This document shows positions 24,212-35,721 of a stretch of 64,000 nt of DNA, piece after piece. The position numbers and the translations under genes are program-made. The notes under the pieces were generated by a model. It saw nothing but the letters and a program-made list of their open reading frames with translations, was not told the DNA's origin and searched no databases. The DNA is taken from contig CATIUR010000006.1 of NCBI GenBank assembly GCA_949592205.1, forward strand, positions 8,325,001 through 8,389,000. Direction: 5' to 3'. The number at the start of each line of letters is the position of its first letter. Position 1 is the stretch's first letter. The DNA is from Helichrysum umbraculigerum (Eukaryota > Streptophyta > Magnoliopsida > Asterales > Asteraceae).

Positions 24212-24820
24212 TCAGTTCCTGTTGCTACATGTCATTTTGTTGATGATGCAACCACTAGGAGTGCAAGGAACAGGAAACGGGCAAATGATATGAAAACTGT
24301 AAAAATAAAGGTCATTATGAGTTTCTTGATGACAGATAAAAATTCGTGTTTTTTTAGAGAGGGTTTCAATGTTAAAAAAGGAGTTTAAAGGATTAGTGTT
24401 TGTATGTACTGTAGTAGAGAAGCTTTGTGTTTGTGAATCTTGTGGAATAGTTCTAAGCAATGTTTTTAAAACCGGTTCAACCGGACCGGTTCAACCGGCT
24501 CCGGAAAGTTTTCCGGTTCCATCCTAACCGGTTATTGACTTTTTTATGAATCGGATTGAATCGTTGACTTTTCCGATCGAGTCGGAAAACCGGCGAACCG
24601 GAACCGGCGATAAACCGCTTTGTTTTTCTTTTTGGCAGATCTATAACGATTTGAGTAAAAACAATAGAAAAATGAGCGAGACCAAACATGCCGTGGTTTA
24701 CTTTATGTATCAGGAGAGAAGGAGAGAAATAATAGCGTTACTGGGTGAAAGAAACCAGAAAGTATTAATTGATTTTCAAATTGAAGGAAAAGTGATGGGT
24801 TTTGGCCTTTAGGTGTTGAA
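24212..24820 (+). other. Host DNA with exon-like fragments and a CCGGTT cluster
   Basis: After the LTR, a + strand frame of about 33 codons (SVPVATCHFVDD...) runs to a possible splice donor near 24309. At 24474-24620 there is a dense set of CCGGTT/AACCGG words. Then a frame after a TTTTGGCAG acceptor (about 24641) encodes IYNDLSKNNRK... to KVMGFGL and a stop at 24812. I do not recognise either piece. Both are kept in the second copy (37849-38435), which lacks one CCGGTT unit. They may be the remains of a gene split by the LTR, or chance frames. Confidence 0.3.
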
Positions 24821-24959
24821 GAAATGAAGAGTGTTAAAGTAAATAATAATGGAGAAATAAAATATAAGTTAAATGGCAAGGTACAATTTATGGATGGATA
24901 GTTGGATGCTCTGACACACTTTAATTTCTTTCCAGCCTTTTTCTATTTTCTTTCTTGGG

Positions 24960-25290
24960 AAAATTACCTAAGTAAACGGTCAACGCACCCGTTCGGCCGT
25001 TCTCACTAAATAGACGTTGTCAGCATTTTTTTTTTCAAAAAAAACGACCATTTCGCCGTAATAGACGAAATGTTAGGCGAGTTCGGCGAAAAATTTTGAA
25101 CCAAAAAATGATCGCCAAGTGTCCCAAAATTTCGCCGGTCAACCTCAAATTCGCCGGTCAAACATGCCATTTTTGCCGAAATTCAAATCACATTCGCCTA
25201 CATTCAGGAATTCGCCTAAATCACATTTCGCCTAAAGTATGAATAAAATTTTGCCGAAATGCAAATTTAGCCTAAAATTAAAAACCGGCG
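24960..25290. repeat. Cluster of TTCGCC / GGCGAA words
   Basis: At least a dozen TTCGCC, TTGCCG or GGCGAA words occur, often as TTCGCCTAAA or CGCCGAAAT, spaced irregularly over about 330 bases. The block opens GGGAAAATTACCTAAG, reminiscent of a TIR end, but I find no matching opposite end. The second copy is at 38580-38912. Confidence 0.7.
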
Positions 25291-25677
25291 CTTTTTTTGA
25301 AATTTCGTGATTCGTGCCAATCTCCTTTTTCCTTTTTTCCCAAACATTGTTTGTGTCTTTTGTTCTTGTGGTTCCTACCTCCTACGAACTGCGATTCACA
25401 CTATGCCTCTTCAAATGGTCCGAAAGCTTTACAGATCTTCCTTTCTACAGCTTGTTCTTCATCAACTTTTAATCAAAAAGTGGCAAGATTGATCTCCATT
25501 AGGTTTGATTCTTACAGTTCTTTTTAAAATATGACTTTATGTTAGATTCCATGTTGAAATGTTTTTAACTAAAGTAATGTTTCTTACCAAAGTATAATGA
25601 ATTCAATGAATTTATTTGCTGGAACAGATTTCATGGACTTAGATTATGAGGAATAATGAATAAAACTATCACAGTTG

Positions 25678-25755
<78 letters not shown>

Positions 25756-26312
25756 ATATAACTTAGTTGTTGTTGATAGTGTTTTTTGTATATACTCCTA
25801 CTTAACCAATAATTCAGTTGAATGAATTGAAGACCAAATATACAGAAATGGAAAGGAGGCAAACAAGTAGCAGGGGAATAGAATACAATAAAAAAAGAAA
25901 GGGAAAAAACTAAAAGGAAGGAGCTATAGGTCGAACTGCTCACCTTTTAGCTAAATGGGCAATTTTTTAACTGTTTCAACATAATAATCACAACACATAC
26001 TTATGTGTCTTATAATCCTGTTTTTTAGCATCAAAATGACGTACAAGTTCAACACATTATGCTACTAGAATGTACATCATGACGTTTATCCAATTTCATT
26101 GTTAAATGTGATCTTCTTCAGGTAGTTCTGTGTAATAATTGTTATGAGAGCATTTATGAGATCAACAATGAATAGAGTAAGTTTTCAAAACCAAATTTGT
26201 GTACCAAAAGTTTCTAGCAACAGACAAGTTTGTATGAACGGACAGGATACATGATTTAGATTCATCCGACTTGAGCCAATTTTCAAAATTCTCATCCATC
26301 ATAGGGTAGGGA
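25291..26312. other. Non-coding DNA with a long TA microsatellite
   Basis: (TA)n spans about 25680-25760. Upstream, 25300-25530 has a CT-rich, UTR-like stretch and a possible short frame (MPLQMVRKLYRSS...) that I do not trust. The counterpart in copy B is 38913-39940, where the TA tract is shorter (about 39300-39360) and 27 extra bases occur near 39555. Confidence 0.5.
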
Positions 26313-28298
26313 TGTAACATCCTCTCCACTGGTCTGGTAATTTTTTATTTTAAATTGAGTTAGAAATTATTTAATATTATGCGTTTACTATTGAAACTTA
26401 AGTAAATAGGTCCCAGGACTTATTTTGAATAGTGAAATATTAGTTGTGTTAAATAATTGTAGTTGACGGTAAAATAAAATAATTTTCTCGCAATTGATTT
26501 CGGGTTCCAGGCAATAGATTTAGGACGGGTATAAAATTATACCACTTAATATGTGAGTCGGTTTGTGAACCGACTTTAAAACCCATATGTTCTCAAAGTT
26601 TCATTCAAAGTTTCATTTCAAAAACTTGCAACCTCAAAGAGAAATCATAACCAAATTAGCTATTAAATTCGTTCTGTGATTCTGATTCCAAAACATCAGT
26701 ATCATCATCATCATCTCCACCTTGTTTATCTTCACCTTCATCAAAAAGTGAGTTTGAGTTTTTAAAAGGTTTGATTATCTGGGTTATTGAGTTATACTCA
26801 AAATTGAAACTTGATTTCGATGTTATAGTGGTTACCTGAAGTGTTAAAAGCATTTAGGAACCTGAAACTGAGTTTGTTTGTGTTAAATTCGAGTTTTTCT
26901 GAAAACAGCAGCGAAACTCGCAGAACTCAGTTCGTCTCAAGAAGCGAGTTGAGATCTCGCGAAGCGAGTTGAAATGTCGCGAATCGAGACGAGCTTCTGC
27001 GAACCCAGTTCTTGCTGCGAAGCGAGTTGACTCGCTGTGCGAATCGACCTGAAATGTGCGAACCGACATATTGTTGCGAAACCGAGTTGACCTGCGAGTT
27101 GAGACCACTGCGAACCGAGAGTTTTAAAACTTTTGTTTTGCAAAGTTTTGCAAATTTTAAAAGTGCATAAGTGTAAAAGACCTTATACCTTTAGTGACTA
27201 AAAATTTACAAATTTTTATATCAATTCGGATTGAGCTGAAATTCGCATGGTCACTCGGAAACGGCCCAATTATCAAGGCTCTTTTTAAGTGCCTAGGCGG
27301 TTTTTGGCCATTTGGGGTCATCTAGGGGTCGAAAATGGCATTTTTCAGTTTTTAAACGTCATTTCAGGATTTTCTGATTTCATTTCAGATTGAACTTTTG
27401 TTTGCCTAGACTCCAGGGATTACCTGATTGGGTAAATATGCTATGATAATGATTCTAAAACAATTTACTAACTTGTGTGTTATATGGTATTTCAGATACT
27501 CCAAAGACTCATTGATATAAGACTGCTGAGTGTGGAATCTACAGAGGTATCGGTGAGTGGATTTGGAACTCACCTTTTGATTTAGTTGTAACTGTTTGGT
27601 TACAACAAGTAAACGTAGATATGTTTAGTAGACTGATTAGTCTGTGTTATTGATTATAAATCTACGTGCTATGTGGCCTCTGTGCATCTGTGTTATTGAG
27701 GTCAATGTGTTAGTTGGGCTAGTTGGTTATTGTGTGAATTACACAGGGTCTTGATTCATTCGTTGTGTGTAGAACCTGTGTTTGATTGTAATAACCATTA
27801 GCTATCGGTCTATTCTGTATTGGCCTTACAGATTGACGGTAAGTGTTCTTAGAGAATCCCCGGGTATTATGATATCTCAAGAACCACCGATCCTCATTGA
27901 AATATGTTTATGTTTACGGTTATTTGGTGTAAACAAATGATTATGCTAAGTTGAATTGTGTGTGACAAGTTCATTCACTTAGCTTCGTGCTAATCCCTCA
28001 TTTTACTTCCTGCAGGTTTTGTTAATTATGGGGTGATCAGGAAGTGATGCTTTGAAAGCAAGGGATGTTTGACTGATCTGCTAACTCTGATATAGTTTTG
28101 TTATAAACTAAGTTTGGAATTACATAATACCCCGTTTGTGTAATATGTGTACAGTGTTTTAATAACCTTAAACTATGGTGTATCATATTTTAAAAAAGTT
28201 ATGTACATGTCCATTATGTATAATAGTAAAGTATTTTTTTAATATACGCTTCCGAGTAAAATCATATAATATTGATGTCCATAATGAGGGGTGTTATA
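26313..28298 (+). mobile_element. Solo LTR S, copy A
   Basis: A 1,986-bp block starts TGTAACATCCTC, ends GGGGTGTTATA and is flanked by a perfect 5-bp duplication AGGGA (26308-26312 and 28299-28303). The end is TA rather than the usual CA. An AGCGGAAGC-like word (CGCTTCCGAG) near its right end and the block at 27225-27345 (AAATTCGCATGGTCACT, GGGGTCATCTAGGGGTC) relate it to LTR T at 56042. It has a GC-rich cluster of GCGAAGCGAGTTGA-like words at 26914-27112. No internal region remains, so it is a solo LTR formed by LTR-LTR recombination. Confidence 0.85.
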
Positions 28299-28403
28299 AG
28301 GGATAATCTCCATGGGGTCGTATGAAATCCTATAATAAGCACAAAGTTAATATAATATTATGCTAGTAATATACCAGGCCAAATGTAATGCAAAAAACTT
28401 TTT

Positions 28404-28862
28404 ATGGGCTGCATTTCTAGTTCTTCAAATCATCAAGGCAAGTAAAGAATATATTTGACTAACAGTCAAACTTGCTTATGATGCAGAAGGAAATGGCAAA
28501 ACCAAGAGAAACGTTCGTCAATTCACAAGGAGAACGTTAGTTTCATAAATATTTTATTGATGAATTTGGTGCCATTATGCAAATTTATTCTGCATTTTTG
28601 ATAATTCGTTACCTGTTTTCGTTTTCAGTTCTACTTGATACTTATGAGCCTTTACTTCCAAGAGAAGAGAAAACTCCAATGGTGAGCAATGACATCTTGA
28701 CTTTTACCTGTTGACCTTTTGAGTTGATTTTGCTAATGTCTAATTGTCTAATCTTTTTTCCTTATAAATCTACAGGAAATATTTACATTCAATTTACGCT
28801 ATAACAAGCTTATGCTACTAGTTACTGTATGGGCTGCATTTCTAGCTCTTCAAATCATCAAG
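28404..28862 (+). pseudogene. TauE/SafE sulfite-exporter-like gene fragment, copy A
   Basis: Three consecutive exons can be read: 28487-28535, 28629-28681 and 28776-28862. Together they encode a stretch ending DTYEPLLPREEKTPM and then a predicted membrane segment LLVTVWAAFLALQIIK. This fits the cytoplasmic loop and following transmembrane helix of plant TauE/SafE-family membrane proteins, whose bacterial relatives export sulfite or sulfoacetate. The last exon ends AG/GCAAGT, a GC-AG donor. The end of that exon plus the start of its intron also occur upstream at 28404-28474, so the fragment was rearranged by a small tandem duplication. Both ends of the gene are missing and no function is expected. 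Confidence 0.6.
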
Positions 28863-29095
28863 GCAAGTAAAGAATATATTTGACTAAGAGTCAAACTTGC
28901 TTAGTATTTGGGCGAAACTCGACCTTAGTTATTTTATCACTAGATGGTATTGGTACAACTAATACCGGGTCATAATAGGAACTTAATGGTTAGCTGTAAA
29001 AGAAGCAACTTTACCGATTACATAAGTTATCCTACGCTAAATTAAATTAAGATAACTAGTAATAATTTAAAAGAATCAAATACAAAAAATTGTAC

Positions 29096-29128
29096 CTCGT
29101 TCCATACTGGAACATTCTTAAACAGAAG
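29096..29128 (-). pseudogene. Exon tail of the Ulp1-associated-like gene, left of LTR Z (copy A)
   Basis: On the minus strand these 33 bases encode FKNVPVWNE and then a GTACAATT splice donor. They continue the exon that ends NSEVLP at 45273 on the other side of LTR Z, so Z was inserted within this exon. The second copy is at 42699-42731. Confidence 0.5.
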
Positions 29129-31685
29129 TGAAGCGCCACCAACCGTCGCGCGTTGTCAACGCGACCGTATGGCAGCACGTCGGTGGAAGTTTTAAAATTT
29201 ATGTTTAGCTGGGGACCTAAGTTCTACTAGAGCTGTATAGCTGAAGTATGACCTAGGGTCATTCTAAAGAATTAACCGTATTGTGAAACGACTTGTCGAG
29301 ACGAAAGTTCAAATTAGCGATGGTTTGAAAATAATTTTGAGTGAGGGTTTTATACTTAGGTCCGTAATTGAAAGTAAAACTAATTAAAATAGTAAATAAA
29401 AGCGGTAGGTTGAATTAATATAAGGGGACTTGTGTTTGTTATGACTTCGTTAGCTTTTACGTAGGGTGATGCTGTATTGGGGTTTTATATTTGAAAACGT
29501 CTTTTAAGATTTGTGTCTTGCATTCACGTAGATACCTTGTGGTGTAAACACTAGTACCCTACTGATCAGATCAACCGATCAGTATGTCACTGAGTACTAG
29601 GCTATCAAGATTCTGATCAGATCGGACTGCCTTGAAACCCTCCTCACCGTCTCTTATGATGGGACCAAGTGACCCTCCAGATGGGGTGCAGGAATAAGGC
29701 GACAGTCCGCAATATATCCACTGATCTTTCTTAACACAGACAAAGATATCTAAGCTAGGCAAGGCATTTAAGATTTAAGACAGGTGGTGACTGACTAACA
29801 TATACATTAATGGTTGTGATTGAGTTCAGAGATATTTGGCCGTGATACAGTCTTCAACCCATAGAGTTTTCCACAGTTTGTATGTAATTGTACTGCACAA
29901 GAGGTGTTTCCAATGTTATACTGTGTATTCACCCGTATTACGGTCTTTCCTGGATCACAGACTATGCTAGGATGTAACACAGTATACAGCCTTCGACCTT
30001 TCCATAGTTTGTACGTGTTTGTACTCCACCATAGGTGTTTCCAACGTTAAACCGGATACTCAGTCGTATTAGGGCTTTGACTGGGCTACATACTTTACAG
30101 CCATCTGAACTCAATATATCTAAGCTTGTATTACAGTAAAACCATCTATGATAGCTAAACAACCCGTTCACTTTGTAATCCCAAACCAATAAATCCCTGA
30201 TTAATTCACAGTGTACTATACGATAGGTAGACAGTATTTCCATTGCTTCAAAATCAGACCATGTCATTTTAAGAAAACATAGATAGGTAGTGACCGTTTG
30301 ACTAAGGTTCGCGACTCCTTGACATAAAGGTTCTAACCACGTTTATTGGAGGAAAGGCGATAGTTTAGTTTAAAATCATAAATGTATAGTTAACAGTAGA
30401 CCGGTTTTCAATATTTATCAATTGGGATCATTATTCCACAACGGATTGTGCCCACGACTTTCATAGCTTCCACGTTCCGTACTACACACATTCGTGATGT
30501 TTCCGGCGCTATACAAATGAAAGCCGTATAACGTTACCTCCGTTGTTTCATAACGTTGTTATCCCAATTGTATTTAAAGTAGCATCACCCCAAATATTAA
30601 CAAGCTAACTACATCATAACAAACACAATGGCTAATCTACTTACTAATCATGGCAATGTATCCTAAATCAAACATAATAATAGCATGTAACATTATGAAA
30701 GATAAGGATAGAATTAACCGAAAGTAATGCGTAGATTGAATAGCAGCTGAAAGATTACACGGATAGAGCTCCGAAATATTCCGAACAATGTTACAAAGGA
30801 GATCCTCCAAGAATTCCAACTCTATTACAAAAGCTACCCTATTAATTCTCCTCTAACTCCTTAGAGAAGTGCTAGAGAGAGAATCTATACTATTCTAGAG
30901 AGAAGTTTTTAGAGAGAGATATATGAGAGAAAATGAGGTGTGAGGTGTATTGAAATGTGATATGGAGCTTGGTATTTATAGGAGAAGGATGAAAGCCTTG
31001 GTACAAGTCTTGAAGCACAAGATACAAGCATCAAAGCAGCATACGTGGCAACGGACCAAGGGGGGTCAAACGGCACCCATCAAGGCAAACACCCCCGTAT
31101 ACGGCACCCTAAGGACCGTATACGGCACCTAGGGTACCGTATACGGTACCTAGGTGCCCATGGGGGGGGGGGTGGTTGGTGCTCCATTTGCTGTATACCG
31201 ACTTCTCGGTTGCTTGGTTCGTCCGTATCTTCTTCGTTTGGAGTCCGTTTGGCTTGATTCTTGCGCCGTTGGATTCCTTTTTCCGTTACGCTTCTAATGA
31301 AACTAAGTTTGCCAAATTTGGAGGTGTTTGACTTTACGTGTTCCGGATGACGATCGACGAGCTTCCAGACTGCACATCTTATCCATCTTTCATCCGTTTC
31401 TTCTGATTCTTTCACCTCCGGTCTTGGATTTTCCTATGGAATTATAAAATATGAATTAAGATCTAATTCCATAAGTAAATTAAGAAGGGAACATTTAAGA
31501 TGACATTATTTGCCTCGTTTTGTGTGATAAACGGATGTTTTTGGTGATTTTAACAGCAACGCCCACAATTAGACTACTTTGGTGATTTCAAGTAAATAAT
31601 AGATGTTTTAAGATGTTTTTACCGAATATAAGTCCAATAAGTGCAGAATAATGTGCCTAAAAACATGACTTTTTAGGTCACATCA
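29129..31685 (-). repeat. LTR Z, copy A (3' LTR of a minus-strand Gypsy element)
   Basis: The + strand left end is TGAAGCGCCACC and the right end is GGTCACATCA. The left flank AGAAG (29124-29128) differs by one base from the GGAAG that flanks copy B. To the right a polypurine tract on the minus strand (GTCTAAGTGTGGGATACT) abuts the LTR, with the upstream word GAGGACAAGCAACG typical of plant Athila/Tat-type Gypsy elements. A GC-rich cluster CCGTATACGG lies at 31095-31155, followed by a run of ten G. Length is 2,557 bp. Confidence 0.85.
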
Positions 31686-34600
31686 AGTATCCCACACTTA
31701 GACGTTGCTTGTCCTCAAGCAACACATCCATGCCTCGTGAAAAAGATATTTTAAAAATCTGGTTTTGGGGGTGAGTCAGAACATTTCTAAAAGTCATCAT
31801 TTTCTTATATTCATATATTTGTTCTAAAAACATCAGGAAAGATAAGATAATCATTTCAGAAACAAGTAATGATTCTCTTTAAGCATACTTCCAAATCTCG
31901 TGATCTTGGAGTATACATGACCAGGCGATCTCACTAAAGTGGTCACTCAATTCACTCAAGAGTGTTTCGGGTTTCCTAATATTCTAAACAAAGAAATCGC
32001 TTAATTAGCCAGTCATGCAGTACTTATCGTCATAAGCTTGATCGAGAATCGGATCTCCACCACTTAGGTGAGAACGATGCTAATTATCCCAAGACATTCA
32101 GGGGTTGTAATGTTTGTGAGGGTTAAGGGGTATGGATAGTGGAAATTTTGGGTGTAAGGGTGTTGCTTATCTTAGGACTCCTAAGGTCACGAAAAACTTA
32201 ATTTAGAAACGGATGAAAGTAAAGTAGCTTTTGTCTTCTATCGGATCTTCTTCTTTTAGGGCGATACTTCAAAGTACTAGCTTTATTTTCTTTTATTTTT
32301 TTTCTATTTTCTTTTTCTAGTTTTCTCTTTTTTCTTTTTTTTCTTTCAGAACATCTTTGCCAGAGAACTTCCAAGGATTATTAAATGCAGAAATCCTTCT
32401 TCTTTTCTTTCTTCTTCGAGTCTTTTCATGGTGTCAATTTTTCACACCAAGGATATTTCTTTTTCGGAGAACACGAGAGAGTAAAACAATTTGAAGGGAT
32501 GTTTCTAAAAAGAGTTTTTCATAACCTCATAAATTCTAGGATAAGTTTTTGGAAATATTTGGGAAAGTAGGGGTTTAAACATGTGGGTTTATGAAACGAA
32601 AAGGTTTAGGCTCAACAGGGTTTACCAAGTGGATCATCGATACTAAAAATAAGCATCGGAAAGGGTTTTGGGCTTGAAAGAGAAGGCTAAAAAGTGGGTT
32701 AAATCCTAAGGAATGTCAAGGTCATCTAATCGCATCTATACCGAGTACGGTACTCACCAATGTGGTCTCGAAGCGTATGTCAAGAGCAAGTTCTAATTCA
32801 GATACACATGCATTGGCACACACAAGAAATGAACAATGTAGCATTAAAATTGAATGCTTTTAAGGCTCAAGTCCTCACTGCAAATGGGTTGTATGTGCCT
32901 AGTCATGTTCTTATTAGATTATCATTTCTTGCTTAAGCAATTATTAACTTATTTTCCTTAGATTTTAAAACAACTTATTCATATTTTGAAAATGACTTCT
33001 CTTAAAAACATCAAAACTCAAAAATTTAGAGTTAATCGGGGGATTAAACTCGTTTTTCTTTTTGAAAATTGAAAAATTTTGAAAAAATTTTAGAGGAACA
33101 TTTTCTGTGTTAACTATTTTGAACTAAAATCATAAAAACAAACTAAGGTATTCTATACCTGCTTTCCCACACTTAGAGGTCCATTGTCCCTAATGTTCTC
33201 TTGAGTTGAGATTGTAAAATCCCACACTTAGAGTTTGAACATGCAAGAAAATGTTTCTCAAGTGCTTTGTTTTGGGCTGGAATCCCACACTTAGTGATAA
33301 GTTTAGGATAGAGTATAGACTACTTTTATTATCACACTAACAAAACAAATAAGCATGAATCATAATAAAATATATAAAAGAGGAAAGGATCAGATACTCC
33401 CCAAATAGTAAGTTGCATAGGAGCTGAGTTTCTGAATTTACAGAAGGAGATGTGGCCAAGATCTTCTTCTGAATTCTTTATGAGGATCGGCTCGGCTTCA
33501 AGCGACTTGCTTATTTCCGTCTCAACATCTCAATTTCATTCTCATGAAGAGATCTCTTAAGTGTGAACACGTTGGATGTACCCTTTTTAAAAACTCGGTT
33601 TTGTTTTTGCAAACGAAAAGAAATCACTATCTCAGATTTTGAAAGATGTTTTCTAATACAAACAAGTTTTATAAATCATGTGCTTTTAAACGAGTTCTAG
33701 CATAATGCATAAAAGTAGTATGCAAGTACCTCAAATGCTCGAAACACAAGATGATTTTCCTATTCATCCGAGAACAGTGGTTTATTTGAAAAATGAGTTG
33801 TATTTAGAAGATGTTTTGTATAACAGTTGGGTTTATCCAAGTATGAAGGATAGTCGGAGAGCTACTTCATTTCTCAAATTCTCTTTTTTTCTACGATTAT
33901 TCCATGGGTTGCCTCCCAAGAAGCGCTGCTTTTAAAGTCGAGAGCCTGAATTTATTCCACGGGTTGCCTCCCGAGAAGCGCTAATTTTAGAGTCGAGAGC
34001 CTGACTTTGCCTTCCTTCAGTCTAGTTGGTGCTGGAATCTCCAGGGTCGGAAGTGCTCAGAAGTGGAACCATGAGATTGCGTGGATAGATCCTCAGAAAG
34101 TGGCAAGAAATGATTTCAACGATGTTTGGAACCTCTTCTGAAAAGATAGGGAAACTTTCAAGATGTTGCTGAGTAACCCTTTTCATGTGCAGAAGGTCCC
34201 AAGTGATATCCCTGATTGTTCTGGATATAGGTCCGCGGGAATCAACTTCATCAGATTCAATCATCTCTCTCTGAGGGTGCTGCTGTCTAAATGAGTCCAT
34301 GAATCCAAGAAACTGGAGGTGTAAAGTGTCGTGATTTGCTAAGCTGGAGTTCCCTCTTATTTCTCGAATAGAATAGTGGATATCCTTGATGAGCTTGGTC
34401 TGGTAGTTGGTGAACGTGAGATTTGAGTCTTTGAAGGTGTTGCACACTATATCATATACCTCACGTAAACCATAGTGAAATATCTGTTAATGCTCGTCCG
34501 GATTATCCTCAGCAAAGATTTCTTGGATCCGTTCTGTGAGGAAGTTCGCAATGTTAACCATCGAACCTTCTGGTTTAGAGGAATGGATGTCACGCGACCT

Positions 34601-35721
34601 TTCGGTGAAACTCACATACTCAAGATCTTCAGCAATCTTGTGAGCATGGAACTCAATAGTGCAGTCTATGTAGAACCTTTGAGGAGAAGTCTCGTCAGTG
34701 TGGTCGTTCCTTGCCATAGAATTAAGTATGCCCCGAAGATTATTCATCAGTCGAATATCGACATTTGCATCAGGGTTCCCAGTAGCACGGTACATTTCCT
34801 CGTGGAATGAGTGTAGAAACTCACTTTGCTCCCGGGAATATGGAAATGCGGATCTGATCAGAGTGTCATAGATCTTCCTGTAGATGCGCTTCTGTTCTTC
34901 AAAGAACTCCAGCTCTTCAGATGTAGGTCTAGCGTTTTGTTGCAGGAGCTGAGCAGCGAGATCTTCGGCGAAGGCATTGAGATGATTGTGGAAGAATCTG
35001 TAATCTTGGGAATTCTCGGCTTGGTTGACTTCAGACTTGGCTATAATTTCCTCGATCAGGGCATGTTGTCATGGAGTGTACTCGTTGGTAGAGTGGAGGA
35101 TAATGCTAGTCATCATAGGTATGTCATTTTCAAAGTCTTCGATAGCACTTATCATCTCCTCATGGTTGGTGATAATCGGAATTTCTGGAGAAGGTGGATT
35201 AGCTGGAGGCGTAGGAAGATGGATAGACCGGATATCTATTGGAATGTCAGCGTAGACGACATCATCCACGTCACTATCTATGAATGAAGAATCCCTAGCC
35301 TGGGAATCAGGGAACTCAACATGAACAGATGGTGGCTGGGTGTCATCGGTGATTTGAGATATCGGTTGTGAAGAGTGCATCTCTATGTCTCTCTCCTCCT
35401 GAGAATCAGTATCTCGGATGGATTCAGAGGTGCCTCTAAATTCGAACAGGGTTCGTCGCGCAGATGCGTCGAAGGTTTGAATCCTTCGGGCAGGCTCTCT
35501 TGAATGCAACTCCGGTAATCGGGAAGCTTTGTAGGCTGAGATCTTCATAAGGAGTTTGTCTCTAAGCTCTGGGTGTTGTTTTGCTAACGCAATGGTTTTC
35601 TCAATGTTTAACAGAGCGTCGAGTCGAGGCAAAATAAGATGTTTAGAGGGGTCCATGACAGAGGCTATAAGCCTTTCCATAGTTATGCCGAATCCTGCTT
35701 CATATGGTTCATCAGTATTAA
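31686..35721 (-). mobile_element. Truncated internal region of the Z element
   Basis: It is about 4 kb long. Next to the LTR lies the PPT, then 2.2 kb without coding sequence. That stretch includes a pyrimidine tract at 32280-32345 and two tandem copies of a GGGTTGCCTCCCAAGAAGCG word (33905 and 33960). Next, on the minus strand, comes a damaged long ORF (35721-34022). The region stops abruptly at 35721 where copy B of the segmental duplication begins, so the PBS, gag and pol are missing. I see no RT or integrase. PPT sequence and word content fit an Athila/Tat-like element. Confidence 0.75.
34022..35721 (-). pseudogene. Unrecognised Z-element ORF in the env-like position, with two stops
   Basis: Three open pieces (35721-35072, 35068-34490, 34486-34022) are all in one frame and are separated by single stops at 35069-35071 and 34487-34489. 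The frame is open right up to the truncation at 35721, so the true start is lost. About 566 codons remain. The product is hydrophilic and rich in D, E, S and R, without zinc knuckle, protease, RT or integrase motifs, and without an obvious membrane segment. Segments include MERLIASVMDPSKH, a proline-rich LPTPPANPPSPEIP and helical stretches around MNNLRGILNSMARND. It lies where Athila and Tat elements carry extra or env-like ORFs, but the function is unknown. Confidence 0.6.

Larger units (their letters stand above)
22077..31685 (+). repeat. Segmental duplication, copy A (9.6 kb)
   Basis: This segment is repeated at 35722-45272 in the same orientation at an estimated 97-99 percent identity. 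The shared sequence begins TACTATTTTATTTC inside the inverted LTR and ends TAGGTCACATCA at the end of LTR Z. It includes the end of the LTR nest, host-like DNA, a solo LTR, the TauE/SafE fragment and LTR Z. Copy A differs by a longer TA microsatellite, an extra CCGGTT unit and a missing 27-base segment near 25942. On the right it runs into Z internal sequence. Confidence 0.93.

Noticed and set aside
17874..24217. hAT transposon with 8-bp duplication CATCAGTT
   Set aside because: The flanks allow an 8-bp reading, but the terminal TG...CA, the length and the related LTR with a PPT next to it favour an LTR. The extra matching CA is explained by the LTR end itself.
25644..25943. Minus ORF with long IYIYIY run
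   Set aside because: It is a translation of the TA microsatellite, not a protein.
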